Notes: generated from the sequence alone by a model not told the origin. A stretch of DNA of 64,000 nucleotides from Phycisphaerae bacterium (GCA_018052735.1 JAGPMT010000006.1:1-64000); one strand, 5' to 3'; positions 35,193 to 44,392 are shown, counted from the stretch's first letter. A program made the numbers and translations.

Positions 35193-36432
35193 TTTTTGAA
35201 TCCTCCGCCTTAACAGGCTGGGTCAGCTGGGTAGAACCATCCCGCTTTTTGCCTATCAATTCCTCCAGAACATCTCTTTTGACGGCATCTTGTTTCTCAG
35301 GAGCAGAGGCTGGTTGTACGGTTTCCACAGCCGTCTGGCTCACACCGGCATCCACCGGCTGAACCAATTTGCCAAGCAGATCTCTGTCAGCCGCTGCAGG
35401 CTGCGGCTGTGGTGCCGGTTTAGTGACAGCTGCCTGCGGTCCTTGCGGCGCTGCCGGGGCCGTTACATTAGCCGCCACAAGCTGCTGCAAAACGGATTCA
35501 GGACGAACTACCGGTTTTTCAGCCAAAAATCCCTGAATACCAGTGCCAACCTCGGCACCGCTGGTCCGCTGCTTCTCCTGACGGGCTTTGGCAACAATCC
35601 GAATAAAGAAATTTTCCAGCTTATCCATCGGATTCGTAATTTCCGGAACCTGTCCTTCACTTGCGGCTATCCGGCGAATTTGCTCGATTGCCGCCTCGCT
35701 CAATCTGCCGGTGCGAATCTGTGTTTCATCGGACTGCTGGAGCAGCTGGCGGACAGTTCCTTCGACCTGCATCCGGCCGCCGTAAAGAATGCCGATTCGG
35801 TCACAGACATCTTCGACATCCGCCAGCAGATGACTGCACAGGAGAATTGTCTTGCCCCGGCGGGCCAGTTCAATAAACAGGTCCTTCATCTGCCGGGTCC
35901 CCATCGGGTCCATGCCGGAAGTCGGCTCATCCAGTATCAGCAGATCCGGGTCGTTAATCAGTGCCTGAGCCAGCCCGATGCGCCGCGCCATTCCTTTTGA
36001 AAACGTCCCAATCGGGCGGTTGCCCATTCCCGACAATCCCACCATCTCCAGCAGTGTTTCGATGCGGGCTTTGCGGATATCCGCAGGAAGGCCGAAAATT
36101 CTGCCGTAAAAATCCAAAGTTTCGCGCGCCGTTAAATAGCGGTAAAGATAGGACTCTTCCGGCAGATAACCGATACGGGCTGAAATTTTCGGGTCGCTGA
36201 CCTTGCCGCCCAGTACAAAGGCCGCTCCGCGGGTCGGATACAGCAGCTCCAGCAGCATTTTAATTGTGGTGGTTTTGCCGGACCCGTTGGGGCCTAAAAA
36301 TCCGTAAATCTCATTGTATCGGATTTTGAGGTTAAGGTCTTCGACCGCTATCACCTTCGGCCGGCCCCACCAGTCCGGAAATATCTTGGTCAGGGATATC
36401 GTTTCAATCGCAAATTGATTGTCTGCTGCCAC
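35185..36432 (-). CDS. ABC transporter ATPase with a low-complexity C-terminal tail
   Basis: A 415-residue protein. The first 240 residues form a standard ABC-2 ATPase: Walker A GPNGSGKT (about 47-54), signature FSKGMARR, Walker B LLILDEPTSGMDP and the switch histidine in CSHLLAD. The last 150 or so residues are rich in Ala, Pro, Gln and Val and look unstructured, which is unusual for the family. I favour GTG at 36432 over TTG at 36438 because of GGAG at better spacing. It precedes its permease with an overlap and follows the P-type ATPase by about 20 bases. Confidence 0.88.
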   Translation of the reverse strand: MAADNQFAIETISLTKIFPDWWGRPKVIAVEDLNLKIRYNEIYGFLGPNGSGKTTTIKMLLELLYPTRGAAFVLGGKVSDPKISARIGYLPEESYLYRYLTARETLDFYGRIFGLPADIRKARIETLLEMVGLSGMGNRPIGTFSKGMARRIGLAQALINDPDLLILDEPTSGMDPMGTRQMKDLFIELARRGKTILLCSHLLADVEDVCDRIGILYGGRMQVEGTVRQLLQQSDETQIRTGRLSEAAIEQIRRIAASEGQVPEITNPMDKLENFFIRIVAKARQEKQRTSGAEVGTGIQGFLAEKPVVRPESVLQQLVAANVTAPAAPQGPQAAVTKPAPQPQPAAADRDLLGKLVQPVDAGVSQTAVETVQPASAPEKQDAVKRDVLEELIGKKRDGSTQLTQPVKAEDSKNA

Positions 36433-36452
36433 TGTCAATGCTCCGCCGGAGA

Positions 36453-38423
36453 TTAGACTTGCTGGGTATGGGGCTCCAGGTGCTCACCAAACCGCACCAG
36501 ACGGGCACTGTTGAAAATGACTGCCAAGGCCCCGAACAGGTGCAGGACAGCCGCCATAATCAGCGACACCCAGCCCACTGTAATAGCAATAATGCCGAAC
36601 ACAATAAACAAAATACCAAAAAAGAGGTTTTGATTGATAACCGTCCGCGTTTTGCGTGATAACTGCACCAAGAATGGCAGACGCCGCAAATCATTGCTCA
36701 TCAAGGCAATAGAGGCCGAATTAATCGCCACATCACTGCCTGCGGCTCCCATGGCAATTCCCAAATCGCCGGCCGCCAGAGCCGGCGCATCGTTAATCCC
36801 GTCCCCCACCACCGCTACCAAATGGCCTTCCCGGCGAATGGCTTCGACAACCGCCAATTTGTCCTGCGGCAGACAGTGCGCCTTGAAATCGGTGCATCCA
36901 AGCTCGGCTGATACCCGGTTGGCCACCTCGCTGCGGTCGCCGGTCAGCATGGTGACACGGCGCACGCTGCATTCCTCAAAGAGCTCCTTGACCGCCTGCT
37001 GTGCTTCCGGCCGAGCTTTGTCCTGCAGACCAATCCAGCCGATACACTTGCCGTCAGCAGCCATATAGAGCGTGCTGAAGCCCTGTTCTTCGTGCAGCGA
37101 CGGGTCTGACACATTGCTGATATCGATGCCGTTTTCCTTCAGAAAGCTGTCGCGTCCAACCAGCACCGTCCGCCCTTCCACAACGGCCCGCACACCCTTG
37201 CCCGGCGCTTCCTCGAATGTCTGGGCTTGGGGGAATGAAACATTGGCTTCCCGAGCCAAATTGATCACCGCACGGGCGGCCGGATGCTTGCTCATTTGTT
37301 CTGCCGAGGCCGCCAGCATCAGCATCTGGACCGGTTCGACATCCGGTGCTGGTTCCAGTTTCGTCACATACAGCTGACCAGTGGTCAGGGTTCCGGTTTT
37401 GTCGAACACCACAGCCGTAATTTTACCGGCGATTTCCAGCAGCGAGACATTCTTGATTAAAATCCCCAAGCGGGCTGCCGCGGACAACGCCGCCACCATT
37501 GCCGTCGGCGTCGCCATAATCAGGGCGCAGGGGCAGGAAATAACCAGAATACCGATGGACTTATCAAGGGTTTTCGTAAAAAAATAAACAATGGCCGCAA
37601 TCATCAGAATAGTAGGTATATACCACTTAATATACCGGTCAATGATCCGCATAATCGGCAGCTGGGTCTGCTCGGCTGCAATAATCAGCTGCTGAACCTT
37701 GCCTAATGTGGTATCCGAACCGGCTTTGGTGACAACGATATCCAGCACCCCTGTCAGGTTGCTGGTTCCGGCAAAGACCTGCATGCCGACAACCTTATCC
37801 ACCGGCAGCGATTCACCGGTAATGGTCGCTTCATTAACCGTGCTCAGTCCCTTTTGGACTTCGCCGTCAGCCGGAATATTATCTCCGGGACGAACCCGAA
37901 CAATATCGCCGGGTTTAAGAGCGCTGACATCAACCTGCCGTTCCGTGCCGTCGGCATCCACCAGCATCGCTGTCGTCGGCGTCAGCCGGATGAGAGATTC
38001 AATCGAAGCCCGTGCCCCCAGGGCGGTGCGCGTTTCGAGCAGTTCGGCAATCAGCATAATAAACGCCACAACGCCGGCCTCGACATACTCGCCGTTGGCA
38101 AATGCGGCAATCACCGCCAGCGCCACCAGCTCGTCCATATGCATATGCCCCTGCAGAATGCCTCTGACGGCATGAATGATGATCGGCAATCCCAGCAGAA
38201 CGGCACCTATCATTGCAATGATTTCATTCTGTTCGGTACTGCCGCCATAGAGACCGCCCAGCCACGAGATTTGGGCAATCTTGCTGTTGAGCACCAGAAT
38301 ACCGCCGGCCAACGTGCCTAAAAAGGCCAGACTGACGCCCAGCTGCCGGCTTTTGGTGCTGCCGTGATCGCAGCAGCAGGAATCCATTTCATGTGCTTTA
38401 AGACCTAAATGTGTATGTACCAT
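36453..38423 (-). CDS. P1B-type metal-transporting ATPase (Zn/Cd-like)
   Basis: A 656-residue P-type ATPase. It has TGES (202-205), the transport motif SCPCAL (CPC 297-299), the phosphorylated aspartate in DKTGTLT (from 341), a KHPAARAV block near the nucleotide site and GDGINDAPALAAGDLG. CPC plus the order of segments places it in the heavy-metal group; Zn/Cd/Co or Cu cannot be firmly separated. It lacks an N-terminal HMA domain but starts with a His/Cys-rich stretch (HTHLGLKAHEMDSCCCDHG). It sits 36 bases after an SPFH gene, an unusual context for a detoxification pump. Confidence 0.9.
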   Translation of the reverse strand: MVHTHLGLKAHEMDSCCCDHGSTKSRQLGVSLAFLGTLAGGILVLNSKIAQISWLGGLYGGSTEQNEIIAMIGAVLLGLPIIIHAVRGILQGHMHMDELVALAVIAAFANGEYVEAGVVAFIMLIAELLETRTALGARASIESLIRLTPTTAMLVDADGTERQVDVSALKPGDIVRVRPGDNIPADGEVQKGLSTVNEATITGESLPVDKVVGMQVFAGTSNLTGVLDIVVTKAGSDTTLGKVQQLIIAAEQTQLPIMRIIDRYIKWYIPTILMIAAIVYFFTKTLDKSIGILVISCPCALIMATPTAMVAALSAAARLGILIKNVSLLEIAGKITAVVFDKTGTLTTGQLYVTKLEPAPDVEPVQMLMLAASAEQMSKHPAARAVINLAREANVSFPQAQTFEEAPGKGVRAVVEGRTVLVGRDSFLKENGIDISNVSDPSLHEEQGFSTLYMAADGKCIGWIGLQDKARPEAQQAVKELFEECSVRRVTMLTGDRSEVANRVSAELGCTDFKAHCLPQDKLAVVEAIRREGHLVAVVGDGINDAPALAAGDLGIAMGAAGSDVAINSASIALMSNDLRRLPFLVQLSRKTRTVINQNLFFGILFIVFGIIAITVGWVSLIMAAVLHLFGALAVIFNSARLVRFGEHLEPHTQQV

Positions 38424-38459
38424 ATTGCTTTCTCAACTGGTTACAAGCTGCATACTGTC

Positions 38460-39737
38460 CTATTTGGAGCTTTCCTGTTTGGCTTTTTCCTTCTTGATAT
38501 TCGGATCCCGGTTAATCATCACGCGCAGTTCCCGCGAACGGCCTTCAGCCGACGGCTGGATTAAAATCTTTTCGTCCGCTCCGGCCAGCACCTGTTCGAC
38601 GGCATCCTGATAAATCTTCTGGAGCACCAGTTCGGGATGTTTTCGGTATTCCGGCAGAAGCTGGCGAAGGTACTCGGCGTTGGCCTTGGCATCTTCCACC
38701 ACACGCGTGCGGTAGGCGCGGGCTTCGGAGATTTTCGACTGCACCTGTCCCGACAGCTTGGCTACATACTCTTCCTGCTGCTGCGGCGACAAACCGGGCT
38801 GGGTGAGCAGTTCGAGAATGCGTTCGGCATCCGGCCCGCCCGTGTCGGTCAGTTTCTTTTCTTTATAAGCGCGGGCATCGATGCGGGCCTGCTCGCTCTC
38901 CTGACGGGCCTTGTTGGAGGCCTGAAATGCCTCCTCCACCTGCCGCGGCCAGATGATTCGGTTGGCCCGGACATCCTTGATGCCGATGCCGCTCTGAATC
39001 TGGTCCAGCTTGTCCTGCAGGATGACCTTGACAGAATCGGCAATGCCGGTCTGGCTTTTAATGGCTTCGTCGATGCTGTAATGGACCAGCGTCCGCACAA
39101 TCGCCTCCGAGGCCATGCTTTCAAGCATGGGTTCCAGCGTTTGCGCCGCCGCCTCCAGCATGTCTTCGCCGGGCCTGCGGTCGCGAATATACACATTTTC
39201 AAAAAAATGCTTCGGAGAATCGATTTTATAGGTAATCGTCCACTGCGAATGCACAATATTGTAATCGGCTCCTTCAATCCCCTCCACCCGGTCATTGCGG
39301 GTCAGGCAATAGCCGTCTTTGAGCGGATCCAGCGGTCCAAATACCGGCGTTTTGACCGGCCGCAGCTTCTCTTCTTCCGTCTCAAAATACCAGAACGAAT
39401 TGACCGCCAGCGACTGCTCCCGTTTGACAGGAATCCGGATAACCTCGTGAATCGGTTCCGGAAATGCAAACTTAATGCCCGGCTTGAGAACGGGGTCCTC
39501 CGCCGGTCCCTGAATCCTGCCGAAGAACAGCAGCAGGGCTTCTTCATCCTGCTGGACCTGAAAAATGCCGCTGCAGGCAAACACCGCCAGCAGCACGATC
39601 ATAATAACCTTCAGGATAGAAAAACTGACATGCAGCGCCTGTGTAAGCGATTTGGTGGATGCGTCCAGCGGCTCAGACGGCAGTTCCCGCTGCGGCATTT
39701 TTGCCTTGTCATGCAAATGGTGATGATGCTCTGCCAT
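38460..39737 (-). CDS. hflK: SPFH-domain membrane protein, HflK-like
   Basis: A 425-residue protein with a histidine-rich N-terminus (MAEHHHHLHD), one membrane segment at about 40-62, then an SPFH/prohibitin domain and a long coiled coil (QASNKARQESEQARIDARAY) typical of HflK. HflK pairs with HflC to form a cage around the FtsH protease in other bacteria. Its start is 3 bases from the hflC stop. No ftsH gene is in the window. The histidine cluster next to a metal ATPase gene is unusual. Confidence 0.82.
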   Translation of the reverse strand: MAEHHHHLHDKAKMPQRELPSEPLDASTKSLTQALHVSFSILKVIMIVLLAVFACSGIFQVQQDEEALLLFFGRIQGPAEDPVLKPGIKFAFPEPIHEVIRIPVKREQSLAVNSFWYFETEEEKLRPVKTPVFGPLDPLKDGYCLTRNDRVEGIEGADYNIVHSQWTITYKIDSPKHFFENVYIRDRRPGEDMLEAAAQTLEPMLESMASEAIVRTLVHYSIDEAIKSQTGIADSVKVILQDKLDQIQSGIGIKDVRANRIIWPRQVEEAFQASNKARQESEQARIDARAYKEKKLTDTGGPDAERILELLTQPGLSPQQQEEYVAKLSGQVQSKISEARAYRTRVVEDAKANAEYLRQLLPEYRKHPELVLQKIYQDAVEQVLAGADEKILIQPSAEGRSRELRVMINRDPNIKKEKAKQESSK

Positions 39738-39740
39738 AAC

Positions 39741-40658
39741 TTAGTTCCCTGTCTGTGAAGCGGCTGTTTGGGGCTGCAGGTCCGGCAGGCCTTTCAGCAG
39801 GCCAATGGGTTCTGTTTCGACACCCAGAACGATCGTGCTGCGCTCCTTGAGAATCTTTTTAAGGGCCTCGATATCCCGCAAGAACATCGCCAGTTCGGGA
39901 TCGGCTTCCAGCATCTTGTAATAACGGGCTGCCTCAGCATCGCCGGCACCGCGAATGGCTTTGGCCTGTGCATCGGCCACTGCCAGCAGCTCCTTCTGTT
40001 TGGCATCGGCATCGCTTTTAATGCGTTCGGCCTCGGCATTTCCTTCCGCCAGAATAGCCTCTGTTTTGCGCTTCCGGTCGGCTTTCATCCGTTCAAACAC
40101 TTTTTCCGTGACATCCTTGCTGATCATCAGCCGCTTGATGCCGACAGCGCTGACTTCGATGCCGTAATCATGCATCGCTTTCTGAAGAATCTGGCCGGCA
40201 ATTTCGCTTTCAATCTGTTCAAACTGAATTTTCTCCGGGTCTGTGTTGACAAATTCGCTGAAATAATGCCGTCCGATAACTGAATTCTGGGCATTGCGCA
40301 GCAGACTTTTGAGATTTTCTTCGGCACTTTTAACATCCTTGACGGAAATCAGGAATTTCCCCGGGTCTGCTATCCGCCAGATGATATAGCTTTTTACAAT
40401 AATCGGCTCGCCGCCGGCGGTGGTGATTTCCTCTTCCGGAACATCCTCAAACAGACGTTTGCGCGAATCAAAGCGGTGAACCACCTCGATCGGCTTGGGC
40501 AGTCTGAATTTCAGCCCGGGTTCTGTTTCCGGCCGAACCGGCTTGCCGAACCGCGTCACAATGACGGTTTCTGTCTCGCGTACCTGATACAGCACCATCG
40601 ACAGCAGCAGGATAACAACCACCACAATCATGCTCACAATGATCCAGAAATTTTTCAT
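39741..40658 (-). CDS. hflC: SPFH-domain membrane protein HflC
   Basis: A 305-residue protein with an N-terminal membrane anchor (FWIIVSMIVVVVILLLSMVLY), VRETETVIVTRFGKPVR at the start of the SPFH domain, the KRLMISKDVTEKVFERMKADR block and an AEAERIKSDADAKQKE coiled coil. Length and motifs fit HflC. It starts 23 bases after the larger SPFH gene and is followed within 3 bases by the HflK-like gene. Confidence 0.88.
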   Translation of the reverse strand: MKNFWIIVSMIVVVVILLLSMVLYQVRETETVIVTRFGKPVRPETEPGLKFRLPKPIEVVHRFDSRKRLFEDVPEEEITTAGGEPIIVKSYIIWRIADPGKFLISVKDVKSAEENLKSLLRNAQNSVIGRHYFSEFVNTDPEKIQFEQIESEIAGQILQKAMHDYGIEVSAVGIKRLMISKDVTEKVFERMKADRKRKTEAILAEGNAEAERIKSDADAKQKELLAVADAQAKAIRGAGDAEAARYYKMLEADPELAMFLRDIEALKKILKERSTIVLGVETEPIGLLKGLPDLQPQTAASQTGN

Positions 40659-40681
40659 TGGTTCTGTCCCATTTCTCTCAA

Positions 40682-42736
40682 TTACTTTTTGGGTTCCTCA
40701 AGCCCAAGGTCCAAATCGTACAGGGAAGCGGCAAGCTTCTCCTGCAAATCGACTATATAAACCTGAGCGTCGTCCTTTTCTGCCACAACCACATATTTCC
40801 GTGCCTTTTCGAGGGCCTCTTCCAGCATCATCAGCCGCTGCAGCTTCTTGTAGATCAGAGGCGATGCCTGATACCCCTGAATCTGACCGGCAAACCGAAG
40901 CCCTTCGCCTTTGGCCAGATGAATCCGCTCGAACGCATCGCTTTCGGCCTGCCGCAGGGTGCTGAATACCTTGCCGCGGACCTTCACAAACGCCGCCTGC
41001 AGCTCCTGACGCAGCTCCTGAATTTTTGGTTCATCTGCCTGCGCTTTGGCGCGTTCGAACTCCATCGCCAAGTCATACAGCGCATCGACATCGGCTATCG
41101 AGCCGCCCAGTTCGGTGAGAACTTTGTTCTTTTCTGCCTGCGCACTGAGAATCGCGGCCTGCTTCTGCTGGACAGAAGCAACCACCTCTTCATACTCTTT
41201 GGCTACTTCCGGCGGGGGATGCACTCCTTGAAGCCCCAGCAGCACAATCTCCACGCCCAGCTGAGCCTCATCAGCGGCCGCCTGAATCCGCTGATGCAGC
41301 TCCTGCGATGCTTCCATGCGTCCGGCTCCCAGCAGACTTTTCCGGTCTTTGGGCAGCGCGGAAGCACTGCCGTCATCCGTTTCGATTTTGGCGCTGACGG
41401 CAAACCGGGTTAACTCGCGGTAGCAGATAGCTTCCAGAAGCTGGCGGGCTTCTTTATGCTTGTACATAAACTGGCGGAGATTCGAGATGCGGTACTGAAT
41501 CGGAATATTGGCCTGAACCACACTGACCGGAACAGCCCCTTTATCCCGCACAGTGTCTGTTTCGACAGCCACCAGCAGATTGTATTCTTCCTCGTAATGC
41601 TTTTCCCCCCACAAAAAAGCTTTTTTAGCCTTGTCTTTTTCGCCTTCTTTGTAGCCAATTGTAATCTGCTGTATCTGGTCGGTTGGAAAGACATAGACCT
41701 TTTCAATTGGCCAAGGCCATTTGAGATGCAGCCCCGGCTCCAAATCCCTTACCGGTGAGCCGAAATATTCCACCACGGCGGCCTGACCGGGGCCGACAAC
41801 CGCAAACGAACTCATCAAATACAATGTCAGGGCCGCAAATAAAATCAGCGGCAGAATGGCCCGTTCCAGCAGGCGGTAAAACCACGTCTGAGAGACCTTG
41901 AAGCCAAACTGATAATCAATCGTATGGGCCACCGTGCGGAGAATCCCGCCCGGCTCGTTAATCAGACCGATCAGGCGGCTGTCGTAGGCAGCCCGGCTGT
42001 ATTCGCCGGCAATCCGCGGACGGTAAATATCCAAAACGGCATTCAGAAGAATTTCAGCCCCCAGCACAACCAGCAGCCACGGAATCAGGTAGCTGAGAAT
42101 CACCAGCCCCTGCGGATACTTAAATTGACTCAATGCCAGTGAAACCGCCAGTGCAAAGCCCAAAACCGCCGTCAGCAGCAGATAGCTGCCGCCGGCACGC
42201 AGCGGCTTCCAGTCCTTCTCGGAACTCATCCCCGTGGCATAGCGACTGAACAGAAAACTGACAAACGAGACAACAATCATCAGAACTGCACCCAGCAGCG
42301 GGTTTTTATTCCTCCAGTCCACCGGACCGAGGACCTTATACTGAAACAGCAGCAGGCCCATCACAATCTGGTAAACCGCAATCACTACCGCCGCACTGGG
42401 GATAATCCACTTTTCAAAAAACGCCAGACGCTTCTGTGCCACCGCCAGCATTGCCAGCCGGTCGGCCCCGCCGGTAAAAATGGTCCCCTGCTGGGCGGAC
42501 CGGGACAGCTGGGTCATATCCATCTTTTCCTGCTCCGCCAGCAAGCGCTGATGAAACTGGACAATCAGCACAGCCCATACCAGCAGCCCTGCCAGTATCT
42601 GCCAGCTGAGCAGATACATCGCCAGAACTTCCGTAAATGCGCCAAATACAAGCGTGAAAACAAAGAAGAACAATCCTAAACAAAAGGCCCCGATGGCTGT
42701 ATTTCTGGCCTTGCGCGGTGACTGATTCATCTGCAT
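40682..42736 (-). CDS. Large SPFH protein with a polytopic N-terminal half (HflK-related)
   Basis: A 684-residue protein. Residues 1-312 hold about seven hydrophobic segments (13-35, 40-62, 111-131, 145-165, 183-203, 210-232, 291-312), then an SPFH domain begins at VVGPGQAAVVEYFG and runs to a coiled coil and C-terminal helices. Classical HflK has only one membrane segment, so this is a fusion or a distinct family. It is the first gene of the seven-gene leftward run. The start may be the second ATG at 42730, which has AGGG at better spacing. Confidence 0.78.
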   Translation of the reverse strand: MQMNQSPRKARNTAIGAFCLGLFFFVFTLVFGAFTEVLAMYLLSWQILAGLLVWAVLIVQFHQRLLAEQEKMDMTQLSRSAQQGTIFTGGADRLAMLAVAQKRLAFFEKWIIPSAAVVIAVYQIVMGLLLFQYKVLGPVDWRNKNPLLGAVLMIVVSFVSFLFSRYATGMSSEKDWKPLRAGGSYLLLTAVLGFALAVSLALSQFKYPQGLVILSYLIPWLLVVLGAEILLNAVLDIYRPRIAGEYSRAAYDSRLIGLINEPGGILRTVAHTIDYQFGFKVSQTWFYRLLERAILPLILFAALTLYLMSSFAVVGPGQAAVVEYFGSPVRDLEPGLHLKWPWPIEKVYVFPTDQIQQITIGYKEGEKDKAKKAFLWGEKHYEEEYNLLVAVETDTVRDKGAVPVSVVQANIPIQYRISNLRQFMYKHKEARQLLEAICYRELTRFAVSAKIETDDGSASALPKDRKSLLGAGRMEASQELHQRIQAAADEAQLGVEIVLLGLQGVHPPPEVAKEYEEVVASVQQKQAAILSAQAEKNKVLTELGGSIADVDALYDLAMEFERAKAQADEPKIQELRQELQAAFVKVRGKVFSTLRQAESDAFERIHLAKGEGLRFAGQIQGYQASPLIYKKLQRLMMLEEALEKARKYVVVAEKDDAQVYIVDLQEKLAASLYDLDLGLEEPKK

Positions 42737-42824
42737 TTCCCTGTCTTATCTATATACCAACCGAACCTTTCTTCATAGAAGCAGTAAAGACTATAATAAT
42801 TTCGTTCAAATTGCAATGTCCGTC

Positions 42825-42852
42825 TTTACATTTTGCTTATGTGCCGTAAAAT
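42825..42852 (+). promoter_or_regulatory. Promoter of the divergent ABC-2 permease
   Basis: TTTACA (42825-42830) and TAAAAT (42847-42852) with a 16-base spacer point rightward to the permease, whose TTG start lies 52 bases downstream. The leftward SPFH promoter is less clear; a TTGCAA-15-TATAGT arrangement on the minus strand is weak. Confidence 0.5.
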
Positions 42853-42904
42853 ATTAACATGTCTGCAATGAAACAGGTAGTCTAATTTTTTAAGGAAAAA
42901 AACC

Positions 42905-43870
42905 TTGCTGCTGCGACTTCTTGCAATCGCCAAAAATACATTCGTTGAAACGCTGCGTCAGCCGATTTATGCGGTCATCATCGTTTTTGCACTGCTTTTA
43001 ATGCTGCTGGCGCCTGCTATCAGCATGTACACGCTGGATGAAGATATCAAACTCCTGCGTGAATTGGGACTTTCTACGCTGTTTCTGGCGGGTTTGTTCA
43101 TTGCTGTTTTCGCCTCAACAGGGGCTATCACCGAAGAAATCGAAACCGGCACCGTTACCACCGTCTTATCCAAACCCATCAGCCGGCCGGTTTTTGTATT
43201 GGGCAAGTTCTTCGGCATCCTTGCCGCCGTAGCACTGGCTCATTGCCTGATTACAATGGCCTTTTTAATGGCAGCCAGACACGGTGTTCTGGAGACCGCC
43301 AGCGACGAAATCGACTGGACGGTCATTGCCGCCGCCAGTGCGGCAGCTCTGGCTACATTCCTTATAACCGGTTTAATGAACTATGTTTATGACTGGAATT
43401 TCCCCTCGACCGGTGTCGTCTTGGGCACCATTTTCTCCGGCTTTGCCATCCTTTTTCTGGTCTTTGTGGACAGGGATTGGAAATTTAATCCCCAAAACAA
43501 CCGCTTCGAGATGTTCGACATTGCCGCCTCTGCCCTGCTGCTGATGGCGATGTCCGGGCTGGTGGCGCTGGCGATTTTGTTTTCAACAAGGTTTAATGAG
43601 GTCATAACCTTGACCTGCTGTGTCGGGATTTTCCTGCTGGGACTCATAAGCGACTGGATCTTCGGCCGGTTTGCATCACAGCATCTTTGGGCTAAAATCG
43701 CTTATATTCTGACTCCCAATCTCCAGATATTTTGGGTCAGCGATGCTATTTACGAAAAAGGCGCTGTGCCAGCCGCCTACTTGCTCCAAACAGCAAGCTA
43801 CACAGCCCTTTACACTGCCGGCATCCTCGCTTTGGCCATCGCCCTCTTCCAGCGCCGTCAGGTTGGTTAA
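42905..43870 (+). CDS. ABC-2 type permease without its own ATPase
   Basis: A 321-residue membrane protein with six hydrophobic segments and the ABC-2 TVTTVLSKPISRPVFVLGKFF stretch. It starts at a TTG with AAGGA nine bases upstream. There is no ATPase gene next to it; the nearest is the ATPase at 35185, which is divergently oriented across the SPFH cluster. It may share that ATPase, because its N-terminal half resembles that of the other permease. Confidence 0.82.
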   Translation: MLLRLLAIAKNTFVETLRQPIYAVIIVFALLLMLLAPAISMYTLDEDIKLLRELGLSTLFLAGLFIAVFASTGAITEEIETGTVTTVLSKPISRPVFVLGKFFGILAAVALAHCLITMAFLMAARHGVLETASDEIDWTVIAAASAAALATFLITGLMNYVYDWNFPSTGVVLGTIFSGFAILFLVFVDRDWKFNPQNNRFEMFDIAASALLLMAMSGLVALAILFSTRFNEVITLTCCVGIFLLGLISDWIFGRFASQHLWAKIAYILTPNLQIFWVSDAIYEKGAVPAAYLLQTASYTALYTAGILALAIALFQRRQVG

Positions 43871-44363
43871 TCCAGCAACAGCTCACGATTGGCGGTTTCG
43901 GACGGCAACCCCGGCAAGGGCCTGCTTGTGTGGCCCTTTCGAAGCCGCTTCCAATCAATAAGGATTAGTCAGCCAATTCAGCCGCTCTGGAAAAATTGCG
44001 ATGAAAATGGGGAGTTTTTCTCATTAGCAGATTGTAAACAATATATTAACCGACCATTAAGATATTGTTAACGACTGAAAAACAGCATCCCCATTTTCCG
44101 ACAACCAAAGTAACCATTTGCCCCCGCTGCTGCTTGGCTTTCTCTGGACATTCAGCTGCCGTTTTTGCAGATCGGAGATAATGGAAGGTGTAATCCGGCA
44201 GGCAGCCGCAACATTGCGCAGCAGGGTGCTAATCAGCAACAGTCCCTTGTTGATTGTGTATCTTTTTTGCTGTTTCTTTGATTTACTGGCTTCTGTCTGG
44301 TGCTTTCGAACCTGTCCGTTTGTGGCCGGCTGACACGATAGAGGAGTTTTTAGGGTTGGGCTT
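43871..44363. other. Long gap between convergent genes
   Basis: No clear gene is seen. A hairpin AGGGCC/GGCCCT (43917-43937) lies 45 bases after the permease stop and may end that transcript. An imperfect inverted repeat, GTAAACAATAT (44034-44044) with ATATTGTTAAC (44062-44072), lies further on. A leftward frame at 44057-44392 is listed separately as uncertain. Confidence 0.45.
43917..43937 (+). terminator. Possible terminator after the ABC-2 permease
   Basis: AGGGCC and GGCCCT form a 6-bp stem around a 9-base loop, followed by TTTC. The weak T-run makes it only a moderate candidate. Confidence 0.35.
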
Positions 44364-44392
44364 TTATAATGTACATTCCATAGCGACTTCAT
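44057..44392 (-). CDS. Uncertain small open frame downstream of the GNAT gene
   Basis: A 111-codon frame that overlaps the end of the acetyltransferase gene by 29 bases. The product is basic, with a lysine/glutamine-rich first half and a possible helical segment (GLLLISTLLRNVAAACRITP). Codons look like those of neighbouring genes, but there is no ribosome binding site and no other start. It might be a short hypothetical protein, or the remains of a decayed gene. Confidence 0.25.
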   Translation of the reverse strand: MKSLWNVHYKSPTLKTPLSCQPATNGQVRKHQTEASKSKKQQKRYTINKGLLLISTLLRNVAAACRITPSIISDLQKRQLNVQRKPSSSGGKWLLWLSENGDAVFQSLTIS

